A DNA stretch of 51,743 nucleotides from an uncultured Prevotella sp. (GTDB taxonomy: Bacteria; Bacteroidota; Bacteroidia; Bacteroidales; Bacteroidaceae), in NCBI GenBank assembly GCA_900543155.1, contig UQQN01000003.1, positions 1 through 51,743 of the forward strand, read 5' to 3'. The notes below the pieces were generated by a model, which saw nothing but the letters and a program-made list of their open reading frames with translations, did not search any database and was not told where the DNA came from. The position numbers and the translations under genes were made by a program. Positions within the stretch are counted from its first letter, which is position 1. Every line of letters begins with the position of its first letter. Of this stretch, positions 18,311 through 26,086 are shown one piece after another.

Positions 18311-19072
18311 TTAAGCCTTCCAAGCGTCGATGATACCCTTGAAGTCAGCAGCCTTCAAAGCAGCGCCACCAATCAAGCCACCGTCAACATTAACCTTCGA
18401 GAAGATTTCCTTAGCGTTAGAGGGCTTGCAGCTACCACCATAGAGGATAGATACGTTTTCAGCAGCCTCAGCACCAAACTTGTCGGCGATAGTCTGACGG
18501 ATGAAAGCGTGCATTTCTTCAGCTTGATCAGCAGTAGCAGTCTTACCAGTACCGATAGCCCAAACGGGTTCGTAAGCCAAGATGATGTGTGAGAACTGTT
18601 CAGGAGTGAGGTCGAAGAGTGAGCCTTCGAGCTGTGCCTTAACAACTTCGTTCTGCTTGCCAGCTTCGCGTTCTTCGAGGACTTCACCGATGCAGAAGAT
18701 AACGTCGAGGTTGTTAGCGAGAGCCAAGTTTACCTTTTCCTTCAAGATCTCGGGAGTTTCGTTGTAGTAAGCACGACGTTCGCTGTGACCGAGGATGACG
18801 TAGTTAGCACCAGTGCTCTTTACCATTTCGGCAGAAACTTCGCCAGTGTATGCACCACTTACCTTGTCAGCGCAATTTTCAGCACCCAAACCAATGATAT
18901 TGGCATCGATGATGTTAGCTACTGAAGCGAGGTGGATGAAAGGAGTGCAGATGATTACACCACAGTTGGGTTTATCGGCTGTGAGCACTTCGTTCAATTC
19001 CTTAGCAAGGGCAACGCCTTCCTGCAGGTCCTTGTTCATTTTCCAGTTACCTGCAACGATTTTCTTTCTCAT
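18311..19072 (-). other. tpiA: TpiA module with possible internal start
   Basis: This is the triosephosphate isomerase part of the fused frame. It interconverts dihydroxyacetone phosphate and glyceraldehyde 3-phosphate in glycolysis. Starting from the ATG at 19072 it would be a normal-length cytoplasmic enzyme of 253 residues with all catalytic residues in place (Lys in NWKMN, His in GHSERR, Glu in YEPVW). If the cell uses this internal start, free TpiA would be made alongside, or instead of, the membrane-tethered form. Confidence 0.7.
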
Positions 19073-20245
19073 GATTTTTTTGAGTTTAAAACGTTTAACG
19101 TAGATATGATGTTTGTAAAATTTATGTCCAATCCAAAGTGAATCGAGTCCTACAATAAGTAGCAGTGGCACGATAAACCACAACAGCAACATCACCACGG
19201 GATGTTTAATGCCATGCTGTGTGATGTGTGTAATGGTAGTACTATCGTCTGCCACCTCGGGCAAATTATTATTACTCCATTTCGTCACCACCTTTCCGTC
19301 GTGCAGCAATAGCAGTCCTGGGGTGGCACGCACCATTGTGTTGAGTTCCGTGTCTTCAGCGTGCAGAATAGGGTAGGCTGCACCAGTTCGATCTATCCAG
19401 TCAGCCACATCCTTATCTGTAGATGCTGTAGCCATATAGAATTTATAGCCGTGGTCGTGGCAAAAGTCGTAGAGGTCGTTAATGCGGTCGCAACACCCAT
19501 CATCAGCCTGCTGCACATTTGCTGCGGTAAGAATAAATGTGTAACCTTTATCATTAAGGATATCGAGAGTCACATCCTCATCGGTTCGTGCATCAGCCAA
19601 GTAAAAGTTAAGCAGTTTTTCAGCTTGTTTACCTTTTATTTCACCCATAAGCGCTCCGCGAATGTCAGCCCCTTTTGTATAGGGTGAAAAGTCTATTACG
19701 GGCAGATAATGCAACGTGTAAAGCGCTAACACAATAGCATAGACCCAAGAATAGATAGAGATAACCCAAGAATTGCGTGTCGAAATAAGTCGATGAATGC
19801 GTGCAGGCTTGTATAACAAAAATACAGAAGCCGCTAACAACACAATGTTTTTAAGCAGCGTTTGTGCGTTAGTCAAGATAATAGCATCACCAAAACATCC
19901 GCAGTCGGGTACTGGATTATCTATGTAAATCCATGTAGTGAGTGCCGTAAAAACAAGCATAAAGACAGTCGTGATGCGAGCCGTCCATCGGCGGTGTACA
20001 CCTAAGAGCAAGTAAACGCCCAAAACAAATTCAATCGTGCCCAATGCACATGCAGCAAATTCGAGCAAAAGCATAGACTGGCTATAGGGCAAGTTCAATG
20101 CGCTTGCATAAGCGTGAAGTTTGTGCGTCATGCCCATAGGGTCTGCCACCTTTACAAAACCAGAAAATATAAAGGTGGCGCAAAGCACCAAGCGACATAC
20201 GATGCTCAGTGTGAGCAATGAATATGTAATGAATTTACTTTTCAA
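18311..20245 (-). CDS. tpiA: DoxX-like/thioredoxin-like membrane protein fused in frame to triosephosphate isomerase
   Basis: One open frame of 644 residues. Residues 1-390 resemble the BT_3928-type membrane protein: five DoxX-like hydrophobic segments (about 10-33, 56-83, 88-108, 128-146, 158-182) with DCGCFGD at 115-120, then a periplasmic thioredoxin-like region with Cys251-Cys252, and a sixth segment at about 349-373. A basic tail YVKRFKLKK leads straight into Met392 (codon at 19072), the first residue of a complete 253-residue TpiA: GNWKMNK, the catalytic LGHSERRAYY and LAYEPVWAIGTGK. There is no stop between them; the junction holds a run of seven A. In Bacteroides these are adjacent separate genes. 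Predicted topology would place TpiA in the cytoplasm. The start is TTG at 20245, overlapping the DUF1599 gene by 11 bp. Separate translation of TpiA from 19072 is possible. Confidence 0.85.
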   Translation of the reverse strand: MKSKFITYSLLTLSIVCRLVLCATFIFSGFVKVADPMGMTHKLHAYASALNLPYSQSMLLLEFAACALGTIEFVLGVYLLLGVHRRWTARITTVFMLVFTALTTWIYIDNPVPDCGCFGDAIILTNAQTLLKNIVLLAASVFLLYKPARIHRLISTRNSWVISIYSWVYAIVLALYTLHYLPVIDFSPYTKGADIRGALMGEIKGKQAEKLLNFYLADARTDEDVTLDILNDKGYTFILTAANVQQADDGCCDRINDLYDFCHDHGYKFYMATASTDKDVADWIDRTGAAYPILHAEDTELNTMVRATPGLLLLHDGKVVTKWSNNNLPEVADDSTTITHITQHGIKHPVVMLLLWFIVPLLLIVGLDSLWIGHKFYKHHIYVKRFKLKKIMRKKIVAGNWKMNKDLQEGVALAKELNEVLTADKPNCGVIICTPFIHLASVANIIDANIIGLGAENCADKVSGAYTGEVSAEMVKSTGANYVILGHSERRAYYNETPEILKEKVNLALANNLDVIFCIGEVLEEREAGKQNEVVKAQLEGSLFDLTPEQFSHIILAYEPVWAIGTGKTATADQAEEMHAFIRQTIADKFGAEAAENVSILYGGSCKPSNAKEIFSKVNVDGGLIGGAALKAADFKGIIDAWKA

Positions 20246-20783
20246 TGGTGAGTTTTATCAAGCCAAACACGGCGTAGTTCATCATGTCCATGTAGTTAGC
20301 AGCCACACCTTCACTAATCAGTGTATTGCCGTTAAGCGCTTCAATTTGCTTGGTGCGGAATATCTTCATAAAGATGAGGTCAGCGTATGAGCTTACAAGC
20401 ATGCCTCGCCATGCCTCGTCATAGTCATGATTCTTTTTCAGCATCAGTTCAAGCGCCTCTTTTGCATGCTTGTCATAGAGTTCAGTAGCTTGTTCCACAC
20501 TGAGATCTTCGCTGTTTGCCACCCCTTTGTCGAGTTGAATCAACGCAATAATGCTATAATTTACAATTGCAACAAATTCGGGTACAATGCCTTCGTCCAC
20601 CATTGCACAACCCTTCATTTGCAAACTACGAATGCGTGCAGCTTTAATGTAAAGTTGATCAGTAACAGTTTCAGGACGCATTACACGCCATGCGGTGCCA
20701 TAGTCGTGCAGCTTTTTCACATAGATTTCGCGGCAGTCGTGCAACACTTTTTCGAATTCCTCAGTGGTGTTATATTTGGGCAT
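20235..20783 (-). CDS. DUF1599 family protein (predicted MazG-like fold)
   Basis: A 182-residue cytoplasmic protein. Two related halves are visible: HDCREIYVKKLHDYGTAWRVM near the start and KEALELMLKKNHDYDEAWRGM near residue 110, each followed by a helix containing E-x-V/M-x-x-x-N-Y (PEFVAIVNYSIIALI and NYMDMMNYAVFGLI). This internal duplication is the hallmark of DUF1599, which is grouped with nucleotide pyrophosphohydrolase-like all-alpha proteins; the substrate is unknown. It is the first gene of the run continuing into the DoxX-TpiA frame, which it overlaps by 11 bases. The same gene order with tpiA is known in Bacteroides. Confidence 0.85.
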   Translation of the reverse strand: MPKYNTTEEFEKVLHDCREIYVKKLHDYGTAWRVMRPETVTDQLYIKAARIRSLQMKGCAMVDEGIVPEFVAIVNYSIIALIQLDKGVANSEDLSVEQATELYDKHAKEALELMLKKNHDYDEAWRGMLVSSYADLIFMKIFRTKQIEALNGNTLISEGVAANYMDMMNYAVFGLIKLTIEK

Positions 20784-20810
20784 GAGTATTTATTTTCTTA
20801 TATTTTGCTG

Positions 20811-20840
20811 CAAATTTACTAAAATATAATCGTTTGCCAA
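20811..20840 (-). promoter_or_regulatory. Promoter of the DUF1599-tpiA operon
   Basis: On the minus strand TAAATTTG (20818 down to 20811) matches the -7 box TAnnTTTG, with TTG 19 nt further upstream (20838-20840) as a partial -33 box. The start codon is 27 nt beyond the -7 box. Confidence 0.6.
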
Positions 20841-21094
20841 TATTCTATGTATTCTTTTCTGCATTTGCGGACTTGTATTGTTGCAAACACAAAGAATTTT
20901 ACCCCAAACGATAGGGCGTGCAAATTCTAAAATTTTATGGCACACGTTTTATGCATCGATAGGGAAATGAAAAACAAAAAATTTAGCTTATCAAAATAGA
21001 CATTTTCACTAAGTCATTCCTCAAAAAATGTCGTAAATGTCGGAAACATTGGTCTAAAAAAGTTATGGGATAGTTTGAAGGAAAAATAGGATAC

Positions 21095-21124
21095 TTTAGT
21101 AATTGATATTCTTTTTTACTTTTG
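21095..21124 (+). promoter_or_regulatory. Promoter of the metallophosphoesterase gene
   Basis: TACTTTTG at 21117-21124 is a perfect TAnnTTTG -7 box, with TTTA at 21095-21098 as a weak -33 box. The ATG at 21129 follows only 4 nt after the -7 box, so a transcript from here would be nearly leaderless. Confidence 0.5.
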
Positions 21125-21128
21125 CAAC

Positions 21129-21941
21129 ATGAAACATTTATTCAATACTTTAACACTGACAACAGTCATAGCATTTGCAAGCTGCGACGTTATAGATTAT
21201 CACCCTTACGACACACGGATAAAGGGAGCTCATGGTCTTAACGCCACACACATAGCTCAAATTGAGGAGCGTTGTGCAGGACGTGATTCTGTGAAATTTG
21301 CAGTAATCAGTGACACACAACGTTGGTACGACGAAACCAATCAAGCTGTTAAAAGCATTAACGCGCGTGCTGACGTAGATTTTGTGATTCATTGTGGCGA
21401 TATATCAGACTTTGGCGTGACACGTGAATTCACCCTTCAGCGCGACATTTTAGAAAAACTGCAAATGCCCTATGTCGTTATAATCGGTAATCACGACTGC
21501 TTAGGCACAGGTGGTGATACCTATCGCTATTTGTTTGGCAACACTAATTTCACGTTTAATGCTGGACCTTTTCATTTTGTTTGCTTAAATACAAATGCCT
21601 TTGAATATGATTATTCTACAGCCATTCCCGATTTTGCTTTTTTGCGAAACGACTATAAGCAAATTTCCACAAACGAGGTGGCAGCAACTATAGTAGCCAT
21701 GCACGCCATGCCTCATTCCGACCAATTTAATAACAACGTGGCTGATGTATTCGAGGAAGAACTACACAAATATCCCCACTTAAAGTTCTGTTTGTGTGGA
21801 CATGGCCATTGTCGCACTGTCGACGATATTTTTGGCGATGACATGCTCTATTACGAATGTGGTGCAGCCAAAAGCAGAGAATACCTTTTATTTACCCTTA
21901 AAAAAGACGGAACCTATGCGTACGAAGTTATCAAATATTAG
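21129..21941 (+). CDS. Calcineurin-like metallophosphoesterase lipoprotein
   Basis: A 270-residue predicted lipoprotein phosphoesterase. The signal sequence ends in the lipobox AFASC with Cys19 as the lipidation site. The metallophosphoesterase motifs follow in order: VISDTQ, HCGDISDFG, IGNHDCLG, AMHAMPHSD and CGHGHCR, supplying the Asp/His/Asn ligands of the dinuclear metal centre. The substrate is unknown; members act on phosphomonoesters, phosphodiesters or cyclic nucleotides. The last 26 bases overlap the start of the next gene in another frame, which suggests coupled translation and a shared envelope role. Confidence 0.88.
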   Translation: MKHLFNTLTLTTVIAFASCDVIDYHPYDTRIKGAHGLNATHIAQIEERCAGRDSVKFAVISDTQRWYDETNQAVKSINARADVDFVIHCGDISDFGVTREFTLQRDILEKLQMPYVVIIGNHDCLGTGGDTYRYLFGNTNFTFNAGPFHFVCLNTNAFEYDYSTAIPDFAFLRNDYKQISTNEVAATIVAMHAMPHSDQFNNNVADVFEEELHKYPHLKFCLCGHGHCRTVDDIFGDDMLYYECGAAKSREYLLFTLKKDGTYAYEVIKY

Positions 21942-22677
21942 GCGTGTACTTTTGTGGGGCGTAGGTTGTGCAATGGGGATTTCTGCAGGTTGGGCAGCAA
22001 ACACACAACGTACAAAAGTCATTGAAGCAATTGTATGTGACACCCTAATTACGCAAGTCGCAGACACGCTAAGTGGACAAGAATATGCACAAGTGACCGA
22101 CAGTTTAAAGCGTGAAATGAAGTATGAAAAACGTCGTGAGCGTTATATGCGTCGTTGGATGCGTTTAGTGCCCAATCAAGCCACATTGCAATATGCTGGC
22201 AGCATCGGTTTAATGAGTGTGGGCGTAGGATGGCATTATGGCAAAAATCAGCATTGGGAAACAGAGTTGTTAATAGGATTTGTGCCTCGTTACCACACCG
22301 AAAGTGTACATACAACCTTTACAATTAAAGAGCGTTATGTGCCTTGGCATTGTAGTTTGAACAAGCACCTCACCTTACAACCACTCACCACAGGATTATT
22401 TTTTAGCACCATTTCGGGCGATGACTTTTGGCGTGACTTGCCTTCGCGTTATCCCAAGCATTACTATGGCTTTTCTACAAAGGTTCGCACAAATATATTT
22501 GTTGGTCAGCGCCTTCGCTACCACATTCCCCCAGGCAAACGTTTGTTGCATCAAGCGGTAAGTGTGTATTACGAATTGTCTACATGCGATCTTTATTTAG
22601 CCTCGAAGTTTACCAACAAAAGTTATCCTTGGAGCCAAGCACTCTCCTTAGCATTTGGCATTAGATGGGAGATGTAA
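21916..22677 (+). CDS. Hypothetical exported protein, probable outer membrane barrel
   Basis: The ATG at 21916 starts a 253-residue protein beginning with a signal peptide (MRTKLSNIRRVLLWGVGCAM to about Ala28). After a charged segment (REMKYEKRRERYMRRWMR), residues about 95-253 alternate in hydrophobicity (IGLMSVGVGWHYGK, WETELLIGFVPR, YGFSTKVRTNIFVGQRL, LSLAFGIRWEM), consistent with a small outer-membrane beta-barrel that ends near an aromatic residue. I do not recognise a named family. It overlaps the metallophosphoesterase lipoprotein by 26 bp and ends at a strong terminator. Longer upstream frames are rejected because they would remove the signal peptide from the N-terminus. Confidence 0.75.
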   Translation: MRTKLSNIRRVLLWGVGCAMGISAGWAANTQRTKVIEAIVCDTLITQVADTLSGQEYAQVTDSLKREMKYEKRRERYMRRWMRLVPNQATLQYAGSIGLMSVGVGWHYGKNQHWETELLIGFVPRYHTESVHTTFTIKERYVPWHCSLNKHLTLQPLTTGLFFSTISGDDFWRDLPSRYPKHYYGFSTKVRTNIFVGQRLRYHIPPGKRLLHQAVSVYYELSTCDLYLASKFTNKSYPWSQALSLAFGIRWEM

Positions 22678-22696
22678 TTTCAAGTAGAGTGTTCAA

Positions 22697-22741
22697 AATC
22701 CACAAAAAGCACGCTTTTTTAGCACGTGCTTTTTGTGGATT
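22697..22741. terminator. Bidirectional terminator between the barrel gene and rseP
   Basis: AATCCACAAAAAGCAC at 22697-22712 pairs perfectly with GTGCTTTTTGTGGATT at 22726-22741, a 16-bp stem with a 13-nt loop, T-rich beyond. It serves two convergent genes. The left flank carries the TTTTGAACAC core (inverted) seen at 66-184 and 2237-2250. Confidence 0.8.
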
Positions 22742-22767
22742 TTGTATACCCAATTTTTCAGGACACC

Positions 22768-24141
22768 CTAAAACAAGAAGTTGCGAGCATCGTTAAAGAT
22801 GGCGAGAGCCATAAGCAAGAGTAATAGAATCATACCTATGGTCTGTGCACGCTCCATAAACTTATCGCTCGGTTTTCTGCGTGTAATCACCTCAACCAAG
22901 AGGAAGAACACATGACCGCCATCAAGAGCAGGGATGGGAAGCAAGTTCATAAATGCCAACATCAAAGAGATGAAAGCCGTGAGTTCCCAAAAACGACACC
23001 AATTCCACGATTCGGGGAAAAGGTTACCTATGGCTGCAAACGAACCAACACTCTTGGCGCCATCAGCAGTAAAGAGATATTTAAGGTCGTCTACATAGCC
23101 TGCAAGTACTTTGCAACCATGGGTTACACCTGCAGGGATACTTTCAAAGAAACCATAGTGACGAGTCACCGTCTTATAGTCTGAAACAGCAGGATTATAC
23201 CAAGCAATGCCTAACTTAAAGTCGGGCGTCATTTGCAATTTCAAAGTATCTGTTTGTGCCGTGTTCACTCTACGCACCAATAAGGTTACATTGCGCAATC
23301 TCACACTGTCGGCATGTGTAGGCGAAGCAGCAAGCACATCGTTCATCGTGCCACGTATCACTTCAAAATCGTTGACTGTCGTAAAAGTTTTGTCGTTAAA
23401 ACCTACAATTTGATCGCCCACATGGATGCCTGCTTTAGCTGCAGGACTATTGGGAATAATACTATCTACAAGCGAGGGGATAAGTGCTTCCACAAAACGA
23501 GGCTGTTGCTTAATCATGTCGAGCATATTCAAGTCGCCCGGCATTGCAATCTTCACTTGTTTTCCTGCACGTAGCACCGTGGCAGAGTGAGCTTCGCTAA
23601 GGTCGCGATATACATTGCCATCAAACACTTTAAATGTTTTAGAGTCGGTGCCTAACAAAATGTCGCCATCGCGAAAACCGAGTTGTTGTGCTTGTTCGTT
23701 AAATTTAAAGCCGTAGCTCATGTTTTGAATAGGCACGTAAGTCTCGCCCCATGTAAAGAGAACCGCAGCATAAATAACCAAAGCAGTAATAAAGTTAACC
23801 AATACACCGCCTATCATAATGAGCAATCGTTGCCAAGCAGGCTTTGCACGAAATTCCCAAGGTTGTACGGGTTGTTTCATTTGCTCCGTGTCCATCGACT
23901 CGTCTATCATGCCCGAAATTTTCACGTAGCCACCCAAAGGTAACCATCCTAAGGCATAAGTAGTGTCGCTTTTGCGAGGTTTAAACTTAAATAGCGTGAG
24001 CCAAGGGTCAAAGAAAAGACAAAACTTTTCTACACGTACTTTAAACAGTTTAGCAAATAAAAAGTGTCCGCCCTCGTGCAAAATTACGAGAAGGGCAAAG
24101 CACAGAATAAGCTGAAGAGCTTTAGTAAAAAATATTTCCAC
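22768..24141 (-). CDS. rseP: RIP metalloprotease RseP (site-2 protease family)
   Basis: An inner-membrane zinc protease that cuts transmembrane segments, for example of anti-sigma factors or signal peptide remnants. I start at GTG 24141 (VEIFFTKALQLILCF), which matches known Bacteroidota starts; a GTG 19 codons upstream only adds a polar stretch. The 457-residue protein has the zinc motif HEGGH at 22-26 in the first membrane segment, at least one PDZ region (FNEQAQQLGFRDGDILLGTD and SPAAKAGIHVGDQIVGFND) and the LDGGH motif near the C-terminus within LLPIPALDGGHVFFLL. It lies downstream of dxr, a gene order common in Bacteroidota, after a 199-nt gap. Confidence 0.95.
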   Translation of the reverse strand: MEIFFTKALQLILCFALLVILHEGGHFLFAKLFKVRVEKFCLFFDPWLTLFKFKPRKSDTTYALGWLPLGGYVKISGMIDESMDTEQMKQPVQPWEFRAKPAWQRLLIMIGGVLVNFITALVIYAAVLFTWGETYVPIQNMSYGFKFNEQAQQLGFRDGDILLGTDSKTFKVFDGNVYRDLSEAHSATVLRAGKQVKIAMPGDLNMLDMIKQQPRFVEALIPSLVDSIIPNSPAAKAGIHVGDQIVGFNDKTFTTVNDFEVIRGTMNDVLAASPTHADSVRLRNVTLLVRRVNTAQTDTLKLQMTPDFKLGIAWYNPAVSDYKTVTRHYGFFESIPAGVTHGCKVLAGYVDDLKYLFTADGAKSVGSFAAIGNLFPESWNWCRFWELTAFISLMLAFMNLLPIPALDGGHVFFLLVEVITRRKPSDKFMERAQTIGMILLLLLMALAIFNDARNFLF

Positions 24142-24340
24142 GTTTGTTGTTGTGTTGGATTTATAGGATGAGTGGGATAGGGGAGTCTGTTGAATCACTT
24201 AAGGACTCCCCTCTATGAATCTCTTTAGATGCGTTTTTTTGATTAATATCCGCCTTTTGAGGTGTAAAAAGTCGAAATTTTCAAAGCCTCATCCGTTATC
24301 AGAATTTTAGAAAATAAAAAACACTTTTTTAGAACCACCT

Positions 24341-25489
24341 TTAATGAATATAACCACTTGTAAGTTTACGCACGGCATCATCAGTGGCAAAAAGGTCTTC
24401 AAGGTTAGGTTGAGCAATAAAGTCTGCCTCATGCATAGCACGTTCAATAAGGCGCGGAATATCCGTAAACTTAATGCGACCCTCGCGGAAAGCCAAATTC
24501 GTTATTTCGCCTGCAGCATTCAGCACACAAGGCATATTTCCACCCTTACGAATAGCCTCATAACTCAAGCGCAAACAAGGGAATCTTTCCATGTCGGGCT
24601 CATTAAAGTGGAGTGTTCTCACCTTAAAGAGGTCTAACGGCTCAGAATTAAGCGACAAACGTTGTGGATAGCTAAATGCATACTGAATAGGCAAACGCAT
24701 ATCAGGTGTACCAAGTTGTGCAATCACCGCACCATCAGCAAATTCAATGGCAGAGTGAATAATACTTTCAGGATGAACCACCACTTGTATATTTTCGGGT
24801 GCTACCGCATAAAGCCAATGCGCTTCAATCATCTCAAAACCCTTATTCAGCATCGTGGCAGAGTCTATCGTGATTTTGCTACCCATCTTCCAATTAGGAT
24901 GTTTCAACGCCTGTTCGGGCGTCACCTCTTCAAGCTCTGCTTGGCTCATATTGCGGAAGGGACCTCCCGATGCAGTAAGCAGAATGCGCTTAATTGGATT
25001 ACAGTTTTCGCCATTCAAACATTGATATATAGCAGAGTGCTCACTGTCTACGGGTAGAATAGGCACCTTATGTGTCATGCAAAGCGAGCGAATCACGCTA
25101 CCAGCCACCACAAGCGTTTCCTTGTTTGCCAAGGCAATTATTTTGTGCGCTTTAATGGCAGCCACCGTGGGGCGTAATCCCGCGAAACCCACCATGGCAG
25201 TCAGCACAATGTCTACATTGTCGCTTTCTACTACTTGGCAGAGCGCTTCGCTACCCGTATATACCTTAATAGGCAAGTCCTCTAAAGCCTTACAAGCCGT
25301 GTCATATTTGCTTTCGTCAGCAATCACCACAGCATCAGGCACAAACTCACGTGCTTGCTTCACAAGCAAATCCACGTTGCTGCCTGCAGTGAGCACACGT
25401 GCCTCAAACTGCTCGGGATGTTGCTTAATCACATCGAGCGCTTGGGTACCAATCGAGCCTGTAGAGCCCAGTATTGCTATTTTTTTCAT
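24341..25489 (-). CDS. dxr: 1-deoxy-D-xylulose 5-phosphate reductoisomerase
   Basis: Second enzyme of the MEP isoprenoid pathway; converts DXP to MEP with NADPH, and is the target of fosmidomycin. At 382 residues it is full length. The N-terminal dinucleotide-binding motif GSTGSIGTQALDVI is followed by LANKETLVVAG, the metal-binding VDSEHSAIYQCL and the substrate loop SATMLNKGFEMIEAHWLY. It lies 21 nt downstream of rimM, within the run tsaB / DUF4290 / murA / rimM / dxr / rseP. Together with ispF at 2339-2821 it shows that isoprenoids are made by the MEP route. Confidence 0.97.
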   Translation of the reverse strand: MKKIAILGSTGSIGTQALDVIKQHPEQFEARVLTAGSNVDLLVKQAREFVPDAVVIADESKYDTACKALEDLPIKVYTGSEALCQVVESDNVDIVLTAMVGFAGLRPTVAAIKAHKIIALANKETLVVAGSVIRSLCMTHKVPILPVDSEHSAIYQCLNGENCNPIKRILLTASGGPFRNMSQAELEEVTPEQALKHPNWKMGSKITIDSATMLNKGFEMIEAHWLYAVAPENIQVVVHPESIIHSAIEFADGAVIAQLGTPDMRLPIQYAFSYPQRLSLNSEPLDLFKVRTLHFNEPDMERFPCLRLSYEAIRKGGNMPCVLNAAGEITNLAFREGRIKFTDIPRLIERAMHEADFIAQPNLEDLFATDDAVRKLTSGYIH

Positions 25490-25510
25490 CTTGTTGGTGC
25501 AAATGAAATT

Positions 25511-26053
25511 TTATTTATTCAAATTCTTCAACTCTTCAGGAATAAAGAGTTGTAGCGTTCTTTCCTTAAGATCATAGTTAAGGAGAAAATCATTGTGAAA
25601 CGGAAAGAGCATCTCGTCGCCTTCACCATCGGCAATGGTTAGCAATGTGTTAACTGAACTATCGTCCACATGCAGAATCTCGCCTATCTCCTCATTGTCT
25701 TGGTTATAAACCTTAAAGCCTGTCAGCGCCTTGTATGATGAAAGCGTAGAACCCTCGCCATCCTCAACCGCATCCACGTAGTGTGCTTTGGGATAATACA
25801 CCGCATGTCCGACCAAGGTGCGTGCCTTTTTTTCATCGTCAATATCCTCGAATTTAATGATAAGCGTATCATCATTCTTAAAGCGATATTCCTCCCAAAA
25901 GAAAGGAACAAGAATACCATCCATGTCGAGCACAAGATAGTCGGCAGAGCCTGCGTCAAAGCAATCGTCTGTAAACGACATCTCCACCTCGCCACGCAAG
26001 CCTCGTTGTTTGGCAATATATCCTATTTTAAAAACTTCGGTATCGCGAATCAT
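25511..26053 (-). CDS. rimM: Ribosome maturation factor RimM
   Basis: Assists maturation of the 30S ribosomal subunit head through binding of S19. At 180 residues it has the usual two-domain layout: an N-terminal RimM barrel (FKIGYIAKQRGLRGEVEMSF, the typical Bacteroidota form, lacking the usual PHGI pattern) and a C-terminal PRC-barrel (GFKVYNQDNEEIGEILHVDD ... LFPFHNDFLLNYD). It sits 33 nt after murA and 21 nt before dxr on the same strand, so co-transcription is likely. Confidence 0.95.
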   Translation of the reverse strand: MIRDTEVFKIGYIAKQRGLRGEVEMSFTDDCFDAGSADYLVLDMDGILVPFFWEEYRFKNDDTLIIKFEDIDDEKKARTLVGHAVYYPKAHYVDAVEDGEGSTLSSYKALTGFKVYNQDNEEIGEILHVDDSSVNTLLTIADGEGDEMLFPFHNDFLLNYDLKERTLQLFIPEELKNLNK

Positions 26054-26086
26054 GATTTTTGCAGATTAGAGTGCTTCGAGTCGTGT

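Larger units (their letters stand above)
20784..21128. other. Divergent intergenic region (345 nt)
   Basis: Separates the minus-strand DUF1599 operon from the plus-strand metallophosphoesterase pair. It is AT-rich and holds a promoter at each end (20811-20840 on the minus strand, 21095-21124 on the plus strand). I see no further gene, repeat or RNA between them. Confidence 0.6.

Noticed and set aside
19073..19081. Calling the membrane protein and TpiA as two genes with a frameshift
   Set aside because: The frame is open and in phase across the A run as given, so the sequence supports a fusion; the alternative is recorded in the findings.
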